Source: JAIBJN01 sp035762005
GTDB lineage: Bacteria > Actinomycetota > Thermoleophilia > Gaiellales > Gaiellaceae
Reading direction: 5' to 3'
NCBI GenBank assembly: GCA_035762005.1
Contig: DASTQA010000068.1
Span: 1-64,000 of the forward strand
Length of the DNA stretch: 64,000 bases
Shown here piece after piece: positions 8,569 through 17,240 of this stretch. The notes under the pieces are model-generated. The model saw nothing but the letters and a program-made list of their open reading frames with translations. It was not told where the DNA came from and did not search any database. Numbering within the stretch: the first letter of the stretch is position 1; every line of letters begins with the position of its first letter. The position numbers were made by a program, and so were the translations under genes.

Positions 8569-10296
8569 CTAGCCGCGCCAGCGGTTCGTGATCGGGAGGC
8601 GCCGGTCGCGGCCGAAGGCCTTCGGGCGCAGCTTCACGCCCGGCGGGGCCTGGCGGCGCTTGAACTCGGAGCGGTCGATCAGCGAGAGCGCGCGGTCGAC
8701 GACGGCGGGCGCGAAGCCGTCGCTCGTCAGCTCCTCGCGGGAGCTGTCGAGCTCGACGTAGGCCTCGAGGACCTCGTCGAGCTCGGCGTACGGAGGCAGC
8801 GAGTCCTCGTCGCGCTGGTTCGGCCGCAGCTCGGCGCTCGGCGGGCGGGCGAGCACCGACGCCGGGATCAGCTCACGACCCGCCCGCGCGTTCAGGTGCC
8901 GAGCCAGCCGGTACACGTCCGTCTTGTAGACGTCCTTGAGGAGCGCGAAGCCGCCCGCCATGTCGCCGTAGAGGGTGGCGTAGCCGACCGACAGCTCGCT
9001 CTTGTTCCCCGTCGCGAGGGGGAGCCAGCCGAACTTGTTCGAGAGGGCCATGACGATCAGGCCGCGCGCGCGGGCCTGGACGTTCTCCTCCGCGACGCCG
9101 GGCTCGGTGCCCGCGAACGCCTCCGCCAGCACTCCCTCGACGGCCTCGACGACCGGCGCGATCGGGATCTCGAGGTAGCGCGCCCCCACGCTCTCCGCGG
9201 AGAGGCGCGCGTCGGCGCGCGTCTCGGGCGAGGAGTAGCGGGACGGCAGCGAGACGCAGACGACGTGCTCGGGCCCGAGCGCCTCCGCGGCGAGGGCGGC
9301 GGTCAAGGCCGAGTCGACGCCGCCCGAGATGCCGAGGACGACGTCCGTGAAGCCGTTCTTCTCCGCGTAGTCGTGGAGGCCGAGCTCGATCGCCAGGCGC
9401 ATCTCCTCGAGCTCGTCGAGGACTGGCGCGACCGTCGGGCGGACCGCGCGCCTGTCCTCCGCGTCGCGCAGGGGGACCTCGACCACCGGCGGGTCGGGGA
9501 GGTCGCGGCGCGCACGGGCGAGCGCGCGGCGGCGCGCGTCGCGCAGCCGCCGGGCCACCGCGGTCGTCGGGTCGACGTCGACGACGAGGAGCGCCTCCTC
9601 GAACGACGGCCCGCGCGCGACGACCTCGCCGTTCTCGTCGAGGACGAGGCTGTGCCCGTCGAAGACGAGCTCGTCCTGGGCGCCGACGGCGTTCACGAAG
9701 GCGATCCAGCACGCGTTGTCGCGCGCGCGCGTCGCGAGCATCTCCTCCCGCTCGGCCCCCTTGCCGACGTGGAACGGGGAGGCGGAGACGTTCGCGACGA
9801 CGTGCGCTCCAGCGAGCGCGAGGTCGGTCGCGGGCGGCCCGGGCTGCCAGATGTCTTCGCAGACGGTCGGCCCGACGAGCGTCTCGCCGCACCGCAGGAG
9901 CACGAGATCGCGTCCCGGCTGGAAGTAGCGGTCCTCGTCGAAGACGCCGTAGTTGGGAAGGAACTGCTTGCGATAGACCGCCCGCACCTCGCCGTCGACG
10001 CAGACCGCGCAGGCGTTGAAGAGGTCGCGGTCCAGGTGCGGCGTGCCCACGAGCGCCCCGATGCCGGTCGTGGCGGCGGCGATCTCCTCGAGCGTCCGTG
10101 CCGCGGCGCGCAGGAACCCCGGCCGGAGCAGGAGGTCCTCCGGCGGGTAGCCGGTCACCGCCAGCTCGGGGAAGAGCACGAGGTCGGCGCCGGCCTCGCG
10201 GGCCTCGCCGAGGCGGGCCACGATCCGGTCGCGGTTCCCTTCGAGGTCGCCCACGACCGTGTTCAGCTGCGCGAGCGCGAGCCGCATCGCTCTCAT
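8569..10296 (-). CDS. nadE: glutamine-dependent NAD+ synthetase
   Basis: 575-residue two-domain enzyme making NAD+ from nicotinate adenine dinucleotide with glutamine as N donor. The N-terminal nitrilase-like amidase (~1-260) has Glu in FPELAVTGYPPEDLL, Lys in YRKQFLPNYGVFDE and the nucleophile Cys in GPTVCEDIWQ. The C-terminal synthetase has the ATP pyrophosphatase loop LGISGGVDSALTAAL (~305) and TGNKSELSVGYATLYGDMAG. All key residues are present. Two starts are possible, ATG 10296 (MRAMRL) or ATG 10287 (MRLALAQLN); neither has a strong ribosome site. It is a single gene, convergent with mug. Confidence 0.95.
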   Translation of the reverse strand: MRAMRLALAQLNTVVGDLEGNRDRIVARLGEAREAGADLVLFPELAVTGYPPEDLLLRPGFLRAAARTLEEIAAATTGIGALVGTPHLDRDLFNACAVCVDGEVRAVYRKQFLPNYGVFDEDRYFQPGRDLVLLRCGETLVGPTVCEDIWQPGPPATDLALAGAHVVANVSASPFHVGKGAEREEMLATRARDNACWIAFVNAVGAQDELVFDGHSLVLDENGEVVARGPSFEEALLVVDVDPTTAVARRLRDARRRALARARRDLPDPPVVEVPLRDAEDRRAVRPTVAPVLDELEEMRLAIELGLHDYAEKNGFTDVVLGISGGVDSALTAALAAEALGPEHVVCVSLPSRYSSPETRADARLSAESVGARYLEIPIAPVVEAVEGVLAEAFAGTEPGVAEENVQARARGLIVMALSNKFGWLPLATGNKSELSVGYATLYGDMAGGFALLKDVYKTDVYRLARHLNARAGRELIPASVLARPPSAELRPNQRDEDSLPPYAELDEVLEAYVELDSSREELTSDGFAPAVVDRALSLIDRSEFKRRQAPPGVKLRPKAFGRDRRLPITNRWRG

Positions 10297-10337
10297 TCTA
10301 GTCGTTTGCGCCTCTTAGGCGAAAACCTGTCGAGCGG

Positions 10338-11366
10338 CTACGCGAGCGCCCCGAGCGCGAGGTCGACGTCGTCGGCGTCGTTGTAGAGGTGGAACGAGGC
10401 GCGCACGGACCCGGCCCGGGCCGAGCAGGAGATGCCGGCGGCGCGGAGGCGCGCGACGGCGCCCTCGGGGTCGTCGACCCGCAGACGGACGATCGGCGAG
10501 GGGGGCTCCGGGAGGCCGACGCCCGCGGCGAAGCGGGCGGCGAGCCCGAGGTTGTGGCCGCCGATCGCCTCGGCGCCGAGCGAGGTGACGAGCTCGAGGC
10601 TCGCGCGGGCTCCGACGGCGGCGAACCAGGGCAGCGAGAGGTCGAAGCGCCGCGCGTCCTCCGCGAGCTCCGGCAGCCCGTAGTAGTCCTCGTACGGGTC
10701 GACGCAGGACTTCCACCCGGCGGCCCACGGCTCGATCTCCGACCGCCGGTCCGGGCGGACGTAGAAGAACGCGAGCCCGCGGGGGGAGAGGAGCCACTTG
10801 TAGGCGTGGGCGGCGAGGTAGTCGACACCCTCGACGTCGACCGGCAGGGCCCCGACCGCCTGCGTGCCGTCGACGAAGAGCCGCGCGCCGGTGCGCTTCA
10901 GCGCCTCGAGGTCGGCCACGCGGCCGTCGCCCGACTGGACGCTGCTGACGGCCACGAGCGCCGTCCGCTCGTCGACGCCCTCGGCGAGGCGCTCGAGCGG
11001 GAGGAGGCGCAGCTCGACGCCTCGTGCCCGGAGACCCCGCCAAGGGAGGAGCACGGACATGAAGTCTCGCTCGTAGAGGACGACGTTGTCTCCGCGGTCC
11101 GCGGGGAGGCTCGCTGCGACGAGCCCGGCCGCCGCGGAGACGGTCGACACGAGGGCGACGTCCTCGGCCCGTGCGCCGACGAGCTGGGCGAAGAGCCGCC
11201 GGCACGCCTCCCCGTCCGCTTCCCACTCGCGCCACGGCTGCCGCGCGCGCCAGCCGGCGAGCGCCTGCTCGAGCGCGGCGAGGGTCGACCGCGGCGGCAG
11301 CCCGTACGTGCCCGTGTCGAGGTAGCCGCGCGTCGGCGTCCCCTCGTACTCAGAGGGCGCGAGCAA
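10338..11366 (-). CDS. aminotransferase class V-fold PLP enzyme
   Basis: 342-residue fold-type I PLP protein. The PLP lysine is in AAHAYKWLLSPRGLAFFYV (~190-208), with the Asp of FVDGTQAVGALPVD upstream. C-terminal VRASFHLYNDADDVD is typical of class V proteins annotated as cysteine-desulfurase- or EgtE-like. No catalytic Cys of SufS/IscS type is visible, so desulfurase function is unlikely; the substrate is unknown. The first ~17 bp overlap the end of the acyl-CoA synthetase gene, so the two are co-transcribed. Confidence 0.82.
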   Translation of the reverse strand: MLAPSEYEGTPTRGYLDTGTYGLPPRSTLAALEQALAGWRARQPWREWEADGEACRRLFAQLVGARAEDVALVSTVSAAAGLVAASLPADRGDNVVLYERDFMSVLLPWRGLRARGVELRLLPLERLAEGVDERTALVAVSSVQSGDGRVADLEALKRTGARLFVDGTQAVGALPVDVEGVDYLAAHAYKWLLSPRGLAFFYVRPDRRSEIEPWAAGWKSCVDPYEDYYGLPELAEDARRFDLSLPWFAAVGARASLELVTSLGAEAIGGHNLGLAARFAAGVGLPEPPSPIVRLRVDDPEGAVARLRAAGISCSARAGSVRASFHLYNDADDVDLALGALA

Positions 11367-13242
11367 TGTCCTCCAGCGCCTCCGGGTTCTCGACCGAGGA
11401 GAGGTCGCCCGGGTCCTCCCCGAGCGCCCGCGCCCGCACGGCGCGGCGGACGATCTTCGCGCTCCGCGTCTTCGGCAGGGCGGGCACGAAGACGACCCGG
11501 TCCGGCCTGAACGCCTTCCCGAGCTCTGCGGCGGTGCGGGCCGCCACCTCGGCGGCGAGCGCGTCGGTCGGCTCGTGCCCGGGGGCGAGGACGCAGAAGA
11601 CCCAGGCGACCTCGCCCTTGACCTCGTGCGGGACGCCGACCGCGGCCGCCTCCGCCACGGCGGGATGGCCGACGGCGGCGGACTCGAGCTCGGCGGGCCC
11701 GATGCGCTTGCCCGCGATGTTGAGGGTGTCGTCGGAGCGCCCGTGGAGGAACCAGTGCCCGTCGGCGTCCACCGAGGCCCAGTCGCCGTGCACCCAGACG
11801 CCCGGCAGCCGGCGCCAGTACGCGTCGAGGTAGCGCTCAGGGTCCCGCCAGAACCCCCGCGTCATGCCCGGGAACGGCTTGCGGCAGACGAGCTCTCCCA
11901 CCTCGCCCGTGCCGACGAGCGAGCGGCCCTCGGCGTCGACGACGTCCATCGCCATCCCGAGGGCGGGGGCCCCGAGCGAGCACGCCTTGATCGCCATCGC
12001 CGGGGTGGGCGAGAGGAAGCACGCCCCGACCTCGGTCCCGCCCGAGCAGTTGATGATCGGGCAGCGGCCGCCCCCGACCCGCTCGAAGAGCCACCTGTAG
12101 GGCTCCGGGTTCCACGGCTCACCCGTCGTCACGATCGTGCGCAGGGAGGAGAGGTCGGCCGCCGGGTCGCCGTGGGCGACGAGCGCCCGCACGAGCGTCG
12201 GCGAGACGCCGAGCACGGAGACCCGCTCCGACTCGACGAGCCGCCACAGTCGATCGGGCGGTCGGTCGGGCGCCCCCTCGGCGAAGACGAGGGTGCAGCC
12301 GAGCGCGCCGCCGCCGACCACCGTCCAGGGGCCCATGATCCAGCCCATGTCGGTGGCGAAGTGGATGACATCCTCGGGATGGGCGTCCGCCTGGTAGGCG
12401 ACCTCGCGGGTGATGGAAACGAGGAACCCGCCCTGCACGTGGACGACGCCCTTCGGCTTGCCCGTCGTGCCCGACGTGTACGTCAGGAGGTACGGATGCT
12501 CGGCGTCGACCTCGAGCGGCGGGAGCTCGCCGGGGCTGTCGGCGACGATCCCGCCCCAGCCGCCGTCCCGCGCCCACGTGACGACATGCTCCACCGCCGG
12601 GGCCCCCCGCGCCGCCTCCTCCACGGTCTCGCGCATCGGCAGCCTCACGCCGCGGCGCAGCGAGTAGTCCGCCGTGATCACGACCTTCGCCTCCGAGTCC
12701 TGCAGGCGCTGGAGCACGGCCGGGGCGGCGAAGCCGGAGAAGATCGGGACCTGCACCGCGCCCACGTGCGCGCACGCGTGCGAGGCGACGGCGACCTCGG
12801 GGCACATCGGCATGTAGATGGCCACCCGGTCGCCCGGCTCGACGCCGAGGCGGACGAGCCCCTCCGCCAGGCGGGTGACGTCCCGGGAGAGCTCCGCGAA
12901 CGTGACCTCCCGGCGGGCGCCGTCCTCGCCGGCGAACACGGCTGCGACCTTCTCCGGCGCCCGCTTCGCCCAGCGGTGGACGCAGTTCCACGCGATCGAG
13001 ACCGTCGCGCCCTCGAACCAGGTCGTCCACTCGGGCCCCCGGGAGTCGTCGTAAACCCGCCCCCACGTGCGCGAGAACTCGAGGCCCATGTCCTCGATCG
13101 CCGCCGGCCAGAACCACGCGGGGTCCTCCTGCGAGCGGCGCACGAGCTCCCGGTAGTCGTCGAAGCCGTGTCTCCGCATGAGCCGAGCGACGTTCGCGTG
13201 CGCGAGCGTCCGCTCGTCGGGCCTCCAGACGACCTCGGGCAT
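11350..13242 (-). CDS. AMP-forming acetyl/acyl-CoA synthetase
   Basis: 630-residue adenylate-forming enzyme, close in size to acetyl-CoA synthetase. Core motifs are the P-loop YTSGTTGKPKGVVHV (~256-270), FATDMGWIMGPW, the HGDWASVDADGHWFLHGRSD hinge region, and the C-terminal TRSAKIVRR with the acetylatable catalytic Lys. The substrate is a short-chain carboxylate, perhaps acetate, propionate or acetoacetate; sequence alone does not decide. It is followed by the class V enzyme and diverges from the tetR-MFS operon. Confidence 0.88.
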   Translation of the reverse strand: MPEVVWRPDERTLAHANVARLMRRHGFDDYRELVRRSQEDPAWFWPAAIEDMGLEFSRTWGRVYDDSRGPEWTTWFEGATVSIAWNCVHRWAKRAPEKVAAVFAGEDGARREVTFAELSRDVTRLAEGLVRLGVEPGDRVAIYMPMCPEVAVASHACAHVGAVQVPIFSGFAAPAVLQRLQDSEAKVVITADYSLRRGVRLPMRETVEEAARGAPAVEHVVTWARDGGWGGIVADSPGELPPLEVDAEHPYLLTYTSGTTGKPKGVVHVQGGFLVSITREVAYQADAHPEDVIHFATDMGWIMGPWTVVGGGALGCTLVFAEGAPDRPPDRLWRLVESERVSVLGVSPTLVRALVAHGDPAADLSSLRTIVTTGEPWNPEPYRWLFERVGGGRCPIINCSGGTEVGACFLSPTPAMAIKACSLGAPALGMAMDVVDAEGRSLVGTGEVGELVCRKPFPGMTRGFWRDPERYLDAYWRRLPGVWVHGDWASVDADGHWFLHGRSDDTLNIAGKRIGPAELESAAVGHPAVAEAAAVGVPHEVKGEVAWVFCVLAPGHEPTDALAAEVAARTAAELGKAFRPDRVVFVPALPKTRSAKIVRRAVRARALGEDPGDLSSVENPEALEDIARAL

Positions 13243-13318
13243 GCCGTCGCCAGTCTACGAGCGCGGCCGGCGCCGGGCCCCGCCCGGCGGCGGAGGGTCC
13301 GCTCTCAGACGAGCGCTC

Positions 13319-13347
13319 TTGACGCTGAGTGATCGCTCACCCATAAT
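13319..13347 (+). promoter_or_regulatory. tetR-MFS promoter
   Basis: The -35 box TTGACG (13319-13324) and the -10 box CATAAT (13342-13347) are separated by exactly 17 bp, placing the transcription start near 13354. The ATG at 13346 lies inside the -10 box, so it cannot be the translation start of tetR. Confidence 0.75.
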
Positions 13348-13360
13348 GAGCGACCGCTCA
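13326..13360. promoter_or_regulatory. tandem TetR operators
   Basis: Two near-identical 14-bp palindromes, TGAGTGATCGCTCA (13326-13339) and TGAGCGACCGCTCA (13347-13360), are centred 21 bp apart, about two helical turns. The first fills the spacer between -35 and -10, the second covers the end of the -10 box and the start site. This is the expected geometry for autorepression by the adjacent TetR protein. Confidence 0.75.
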
Positions 13361-13363
13361 CTC

Positions 13364-14002
13364 ATGCTCGACGCGAAGGACACCCGCCCCACCCTGCGCC
13401 CCCGCATCGTCGAGGCGGCCGACCGCGTCATCCGCGAGCGGGGCATCGCGGCCGCGACGACGCGGGAGATCGCCCGGACGGCGGGCTGCGCCGAAGGCTC
13501 GATCTACGTGCACTTCGCCGACAAGACCGACCTCGTCATCTCCGTCGTCACCGAGCGGGAGCCGCACTTCGCCGCCCTGCTCGAGCTCCCCGCCCTGGCC
13601 GGCGAGCGGACGGTGGAGGAGAACCTTGCCGACTGGCTCGAGGAGCTGCTCGAGCTCTTCCGCGAGAACCTCCCCATCTTCTTCGCGCTCCTCGGCGACC
13701 GCGCCGTCCTCGCGCGCTTCACCGAGCGCCTCGCCGAGCGGCGGACGGGCCCGCTCGCCGTGGCCCGGGCCGTCGCGGAGTACCTCGCCGCCGAGCGGGA
13801 CCTCGGGCGCGTCGCTCCGGCGGCCGCCGACGAGACAGCGGCGACGATGCTCGTCGGCGCGGCGCGCGACTACGCGTTCACGAGCGGCTTCGCCGGGTCG
13901 CAGCTTCCGCCCCCCGCCGACTTCGCGCGGCAGGTCGCCGAGACGATCGTCGCCGGGCTCGCGCCGACGACGGTGACGACTACCGTAGGAGGAACGTCGT
14001 GA
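13364..14002 (+). CDS. TetR family transcriptional regulator
   Basis: 212-residue repressor. The N-terminal TetR helix-turn-helix spans RPRIVEAADRVIRERG through TTREIARTAGCAEGSIYVHF (~9-55); the C-terminal ligand-binding helical domain is variable. I place the start at ATG 13364 rather than 13346, because the latter sits in the -10 box of the promoter and within an operator. The stop overlaps the GTG of the MFS gene (GTGA), so the regulator and exporter form one operon. It probably represses itself and the exporter and is released by the exported compound (inference from family and operator layout). Confidence 0.92.
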   Translation: MLDAKDTRPTLRPRIVEAADRVIRERGIAAATTREIARTAGCAEGSIYVHFADKTDLVISVVTEREPHFAALLELPALAGERTVEENLADWLEELLELFRENLPIFFALLGDRAVLARFTERLAERRTGPLAVARAVAEYLAAERDLGRVAPAAADETAATMLVGAARDYAFTSGFAGSQLPPPADFARQVAETIVAGLAPTTVTTTVGGTS

Positions 14003-15435
14003 GGGCCAGGATCTTCTCCGAGGAGAACTGCAAGTGGTGGACGCTGGGAGCGGTCGCCTTCGCGCTCTTCATGATCATGCTCGACAACACCGTCGTGAAC
14101 GTCGCGCTGCCATCGATCCAGCGCGACCTGGGCATCGGCCTCTCGGAGCTCGAGTGGACGGTGAACGCGTACGCGCTCACGTTCGCCGTGCTCATGCTCT
14201 CCGGCGGCAAGCTGGCCGACTTCTTCGGCCGCCGGCGGGTCTTCCTCGTCGGGCTGACCATCTTCACGCTCGCGTCGCTCGCCTGCGGGCTCGCGACGAC
14301 CGGCGGGACGCTGATCGGCGCCCGCACGCTCCAGGGCGTCGGCGCGGCGATCATGATGCCGGCGACGCTCTCGATCATCTCCGCGACCTTCCCGCCCCAC
14401 CAGCGGGGCATGGCGATCGGGATCTGGGCCGGCGTCTCGGCGATGGCGCTCGCGATCGGCCCGCTCATCGGCGGCCTCGTCACGGAGCACATCGACTGGA
14501 GCTGGATCTTCTTCCTCAACGTCCCCATCGGCGTGCTCGGCTTCGTCGTCAGCTCGCTCGTCATCCGCGAGTCCCGCGACACCTCGGCGGAGCAGCGGCT
14601 CGACATCCCGGGCCTCCTGGCCTCGGCCGTGGCGCTCTTCGCGCTCACCTTCGCGCTCATCGAGGCGAACGCCTACGGGTGGGGCGACCCGGTGATCGTG
14701 GGGCTCTTCGCGCTCTCCGCGGTCGCGCTCGCCGTCTTCGTGCTGCTCGAGCGCCACCAGCGGGCGCCGATGCTCGACCTCTCGCTCTTCCGCAGCTCGA
14801 CCTTCGCGGGCGCGAACGTCGTCGCCCTGCTCGTGACCCTCGCGATGTTCGGCGTGTTCTTCTTCATGTCCATCTACATGCAGAACGTCCTCGGCTACTC
14901 GGCGACGCGGACGGGCGCCGTGTTCCTGCCGATGACGATTCTCATCATCCTGATCGCGCCCGCGGCGGGGAAGTTCTCGGACCGGGTCGGCTCCCGCTGG
15001 CTCATGACCGCGGGGATGAGCTCGCTGACGGTCGCCCTCCTCCTCTTCTCCCGCCTGGGGCTCGACTCGACCTTCTGGGACATCTTCCCCGGGCTCGTCG
15101 TCGGCGGCTTCGGCATGGCGCTCGTGATGACGCCCATGACCGCGGCGGCGCTCGGGTCCGTCCCGGTGGCGAAGTCGGGCGTGGGCTCGGGGGTGCTCAA
15201 CACGTTCCGTCAGGTCGGCGGCGCGCTCGGCATCGCGGTCATGGGCGCGATCGTCGCCGCCTACATCGACCTCGACGGGGCCGGCCGGCCGGACCCCGCG
15301 GCCTTCATGGACGGCTTCGGGCGGGCGCTCGAGGTGAGCGCCGCCTTCGCCCTCCTCGGTGCCGTGGTCGCGGCGACGACGATTCGCAGCCACCGGCACA
15401 TGGACGCCGGCGAGCTCGCGGAGGCCGCCGCCTAG
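13999..15435 (+). CDS. MFS drug exporter, DHA2 (EmrB/QacA) family
   Basis: 478-residue transporter with about 14 transmembrane helices, the DHA2 pattern. Visible signatures are LDNTVVNVALPSIQRDLG in helix 1 (motif D1), GGKLADFFGRRRVFLVG (motif A, ~71-87) and GAAIMMPATLSIISATFPP. It should export hydrophobic compounds by proton antiport across the cytoplasmic membrane. The GTG start at 13999 overlaps the tetR stop by 4 nt. Its substrate cannot be inferred. Confidence 0.93.
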   Translation: MRARIFSEENCKWWTLGAVAFALFMIMLDNTVVNVALPSIQRDLGIGLSELEWTVNAYALTFAVLMLSGGKLADFFGRRRVFLVGLTIFTLASLACGLATTGGTLIGARTLQGVGAAIMMPATLSIISATFPPHQRGMAIGIWAGVSAMALAIGPLIGGLVTEHIDWSWIFFLNVPIGVLGFVVSSLVIRESRDTSAEQRLDIPGLLASAVALFALTFALIEANAYGWGDPVIVGLFALSAVALAVFVLLERHQRAPMLDLSLFRSSTFAGANVVALLVTLAMFGVFFFMSIYMQNVLGYSATRTGAVFLPMTILIILIAPAAGKFSDRVGSRWLMTAGMSSLTVALLLFSRLGLDSTFWDIFPGLVVGGFGMALVMTPMTAAALGSVPVAKSGVGSGVLNTFRQVGGALGIAVMGAIVAAYIDLDGAGRPDPAAFMDGFGRALEVSAAFALLGAVVAATTIRSHRHMDAGELAEAAA

Positions 15436-15460
15436 GCAGCTGGCAAGTAGGAAAGCGGTA

Positions 15461-15481
15461 TGACCGCTTCACGAGCGGTCA
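15461..15481. other. 8-bp inverted repeat after the MFS gene
   Basis: TGACCGCT and AGCGGTCA form a perfect 8-bp stem with a 5-nt loop, 25 bp after the MFS stop. No U-run follows. The half-site resembles the CGCTCA/TGAGCG core of the tetR operators only weakly. It could be a terminator stem or another operator. Confidence 0.4.
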
Positions 15482-15556
15482 AGAGGCACGAACGGGGGAT
15501 GGACGAGACTGCCGACGGCGCCGACGCTTCGTCTATGTTCCGGCTCCAGACAGGCG

Positions 15557-15605
15557 ACAACCCGGAGACGCCGGCTCTGCGGCCCAGCCGTCGCCTCCGG
15601 GTTGT
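15557..15605. terminator. long hairpin between the MFS and XRE-TPR genes
   Basis: ACAACCCGGAG (15557-15567) pairs perfectly with CTCCGGGTTGT (15595-15605). The loop can form an inner CGGCT/AGCCG stem. It lies in the 319-bp gap 15436-15754, which otherwise holds the 15461 repeat and the promoter at 15711. No convincing gene is present in the gap. It may end the efflux operon or be part of a small structured RNA. Confidence 0.45.
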
Positions 15606-15710
15606 TACGCCGGGAATTGGCGCGCCTTCCCGCACCCCTCTTGCCTGGCGTCTGGCACGAAGTGCGGACGCACCTGACTGTATCGGACGACCGGGGAAAG
15701 TCAAGTGGCC

Positions 15711-15738
15711 TTGTGAAGTGAATCCCGCCCTTTATAGT
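15711..15738 (+). promoter_or_regulatory. promoter of the first XRE-TPR gene
   Basis: TTGTGA (15711-15716) and TATAGT (15733-15738) are separated by 16 bp, with the ATG at 15755. The -35 area has CAAG-tggc-CTTG and AAGTGAA repeats that could serve as a binding site for the encoded HTH protein. Confidence 0.55.
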
Positions 15739-15754
15739 TCACCGTAGGAATCCG

Positions 15755-17095
15755 ATGCCCGAGTACGCCGCACTCGCCCGCACCGCCGCCGCGCCGCGCC
15801 CCTCCCTCGGAGAGCGCGTCCGCCAGCTTCGCATCGCCCGCGGGCTGACCCAGACCGACCTCGCCGGCGAGCGCTTCTCGAAGGAGTACGTGAGCCAGAT
15901 CGAGCGCGGGAAGACGCGTCCGACCGCCGAGACGATCGACTGGCTCGCGACCAGCCTGGGCGTCGACGCGACGTTCCTCGAGATCGGCGTCTCCTCGAGC
16001 GAGCGCGAGCGCGTCGAGAGCGTCATCGCGCGCGCCGAGGCCGGGCTCGAGTCGGGCCAGTTCGAGGACGCCGTCGCCGAGCTCGACGGCGTCGCTCCCG
16101 CGCTGGGGACGGTCGCCGCCCCCGAGCTCGAGCTGCGCGCCCTGCTCGCGTCCTCCTGGGCGCACATGTACCTCGGCGAGGTGCGCAAGTCCATCGAGGA
16201 GCTCGACCGCGCGCGCACGATCGCTGAGGCGCCGTCCTTCACGGACATCCACCGCGCCGACGTCCTCTACCGCCTCGCCTGCTGCCGCTACAAGCTGAGC
16301 TCGGTCTCGACCGCCGTCGCGCTCTACTCGCAAGCGCTCGAGCTGGTCGAGCGCTCCGGGCTGCCCGCCGACCGCCTCCGCTCGCACATCCACGGCTGGC
16401 GCTCCCGGTGCTACCGCCGGCAGCGCGACTGGGAGGCGGCCCGCGAGGACGCGGAGCGGGCGCTCGAGCTCGCCCGGGCGCTGGACGACCCGCGCACGAC
16501 CGCGAACGCGTTCTTCCAGGCGTCGCTCGTCGCCGAGCGCACCGGCCACTGGGTGCTCGCGCGCTCCTACGCCGAGAAGGCCAAGGGCATCTACGAGGAG
16601 CTGCGCGACCAGTCCAACGTCGGGAAGCTCCTCAACGAGCTCGGCGCTTTGAACTTCCAGCTCGGGAAGCCGGAGGCGGCCGTCGACCAGCTCAAGGAGG
16701 CCTTCAAGGTCCTCCTCGACGCGGGCGACGACATCGATGCCGCCCGCGTGATCTCGTCCCTCGCTCAGGTGCACCTGCGCACAGGCAGCGTGCAGCTCGC
16801 CGAGGAGCAGTCGCGCCAGGCCCTCGACATGCTCCAGGGCCGGGTCGACCACCTCGACGAGATCGGCAACGCCCAGCTCGTGCTCGGGCGGGCGCTGCTC
16901 GAGCAGGAGCGGCTCGACGAGGCGGAGGAACTCTTCGCCGCCGCGGAGTCGAGCTTCGACCAGCTGTCGTCGGCAAGCCACCGGGCCGCCGCCTGGATCG
17001 CCCAGGGCGATCTCGCGGCGCGGCGCGGCGACGACCGCCGGGCGGCGAGGCAGTACCGCCGCGCCGCCGAAGCGCTCCAGGACTTCCACTTCTAA
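15755..17095 (+). CDS. XRE-family HTH regulator with C-terminal TPR domain (RRNPP-like)
   Basis: 446-residue protein. Residues ~17-76 form an XRE/Cro-type helix-turn-helix (LGERVRQLRIARGLTQTDLA, then KEYVSQIERGKTRPT). The rest, ~85-446, is a run of helical hairpins of TPR type, for example AVALYSQALELVERSGLPAD, AREDAERALELARALDD and AEEQSRQALDMLQGR. This HTH-plus-TPR layout is that of the Firmicute PlcR, NprR and PrgX regulators, whose TPR groove binds a small peptide. The start has GTAGGAATCC upstream. One base after the stop begins a strong Shine-Dalgarno leading into a 28-residue exported peptide gene, so the two form an operon. The peptide-sensing role is inference; a general stress or developmental regulator is the alternative. 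Confidence 0.9.
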   Translation: MPEYAALARTAAAPRPSLGERVRQLRIARGLTQTDLAGERFSKEYVSQIERGKTRPTAETIDWLATSLGVDATFLEIGVSSSERERVESVIARAEAGLESGQFEDAVAELDGVAPALGTVAAPELELRALLASSWAHMYLGEVRKSIEELDRARTIAEAPSFTDIHRADVLYRLACCRYKLSSVSTAVALYSQALELVERSGLPADRLRSHIHGWRSRCYRRQRDWEAAREDAERALELARALDDPRTTANAFFQASLVAERTGHWVLARSYAEKAKGIYEELRDQSNVGKLLNELGALNFQLGKPEAAVDQLKEAFKVLLDAGDDIDAARVISSLAQVHLRTGSVQLAEEQSRQALDMLQGRVDHLDEIGNAQLVLGRALLEQERLDEAEELFAAAESSFDQLSSASHRAAAWIAQGDLAARRGDDRRAARQYRRAAEALQDFHF

Positions 17096-17096
17096 G

Positions 17097-17106
17097 AAGG
17101 AGGTGA
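17097..17106 (+). promoter_or_regulatory. perfect Shine-Dalgarno for the 28-aa peptide
   Basis: AAGGAGGTGA is a full-length complement to the 16S rRNA 3' end and ends five bases before the GTG at 17112. Such an extended site is rare in this window and argues that the tiny frame is translated. Confidence 0.8.
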
Positions 17107-17111
17107 CGACT

Positions 17112-17198
17112 GTGAAGGTGAAGGCTCTCCTGACGCTGACCGCGCTGGTCGCGTTCCTCGCGCCGCTGGCCGGCTTCGGCCACTTCGACGGCCACTAA
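17112..17198 (+). CDS. 28-residue exported peptide, candidate signalling peptide
   Basis: A GTG-initiated frame of 28 codons. The n-region is MKVK, the hydrophobic core is about 17 residues (ALLTLTALVAFLAPLAG), and the short polar tail is FGHFDGH. This is a signal-peptide layout with almost nothing left to act as a mature protein, as in Phr and PapR pro-peptides. It begins 16 bp after the XRE-TPR stop behind a perfect Shine-Dalgarno (17097-17106) and is followed at 17241-17257 by a hairpin. The likely product is exported through Sec and trimmed to a C-terminal oligopeptide that could be re-imported and bind the TPR regulator (inference). It might instead be a small membrane peptide. Confidence 0.7.
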   Translation: MKVKALLTLTALVAFLAPLAGFGHFDGH

Positions 17199-17240
17199 GC
17201 ACGCTCGTCGCCCCGCCGGGGTCCAGGGTCGGGCGATCGC

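Noticed and set aside
4821..11366. The two class V aminotransferase-fold genes as true cysteine desulfurases
   Set aside because: Neither has the catalytic Cys in the SufS/IscS position; annotated only by fold.
13346..13348. First in-frame ATG of tetR
   Set aside because: It lies inside the -10 box of a consensus promoter, so it is not transcribed in the main mRNA.
15460..15747. A 95-codon plus-strand frame in the gap before the XRE-TPR gene
   Set aside because: No ribosome site, no domain, it spans two hairpins and the XRE promoter, and it differs in composition from neighbours.
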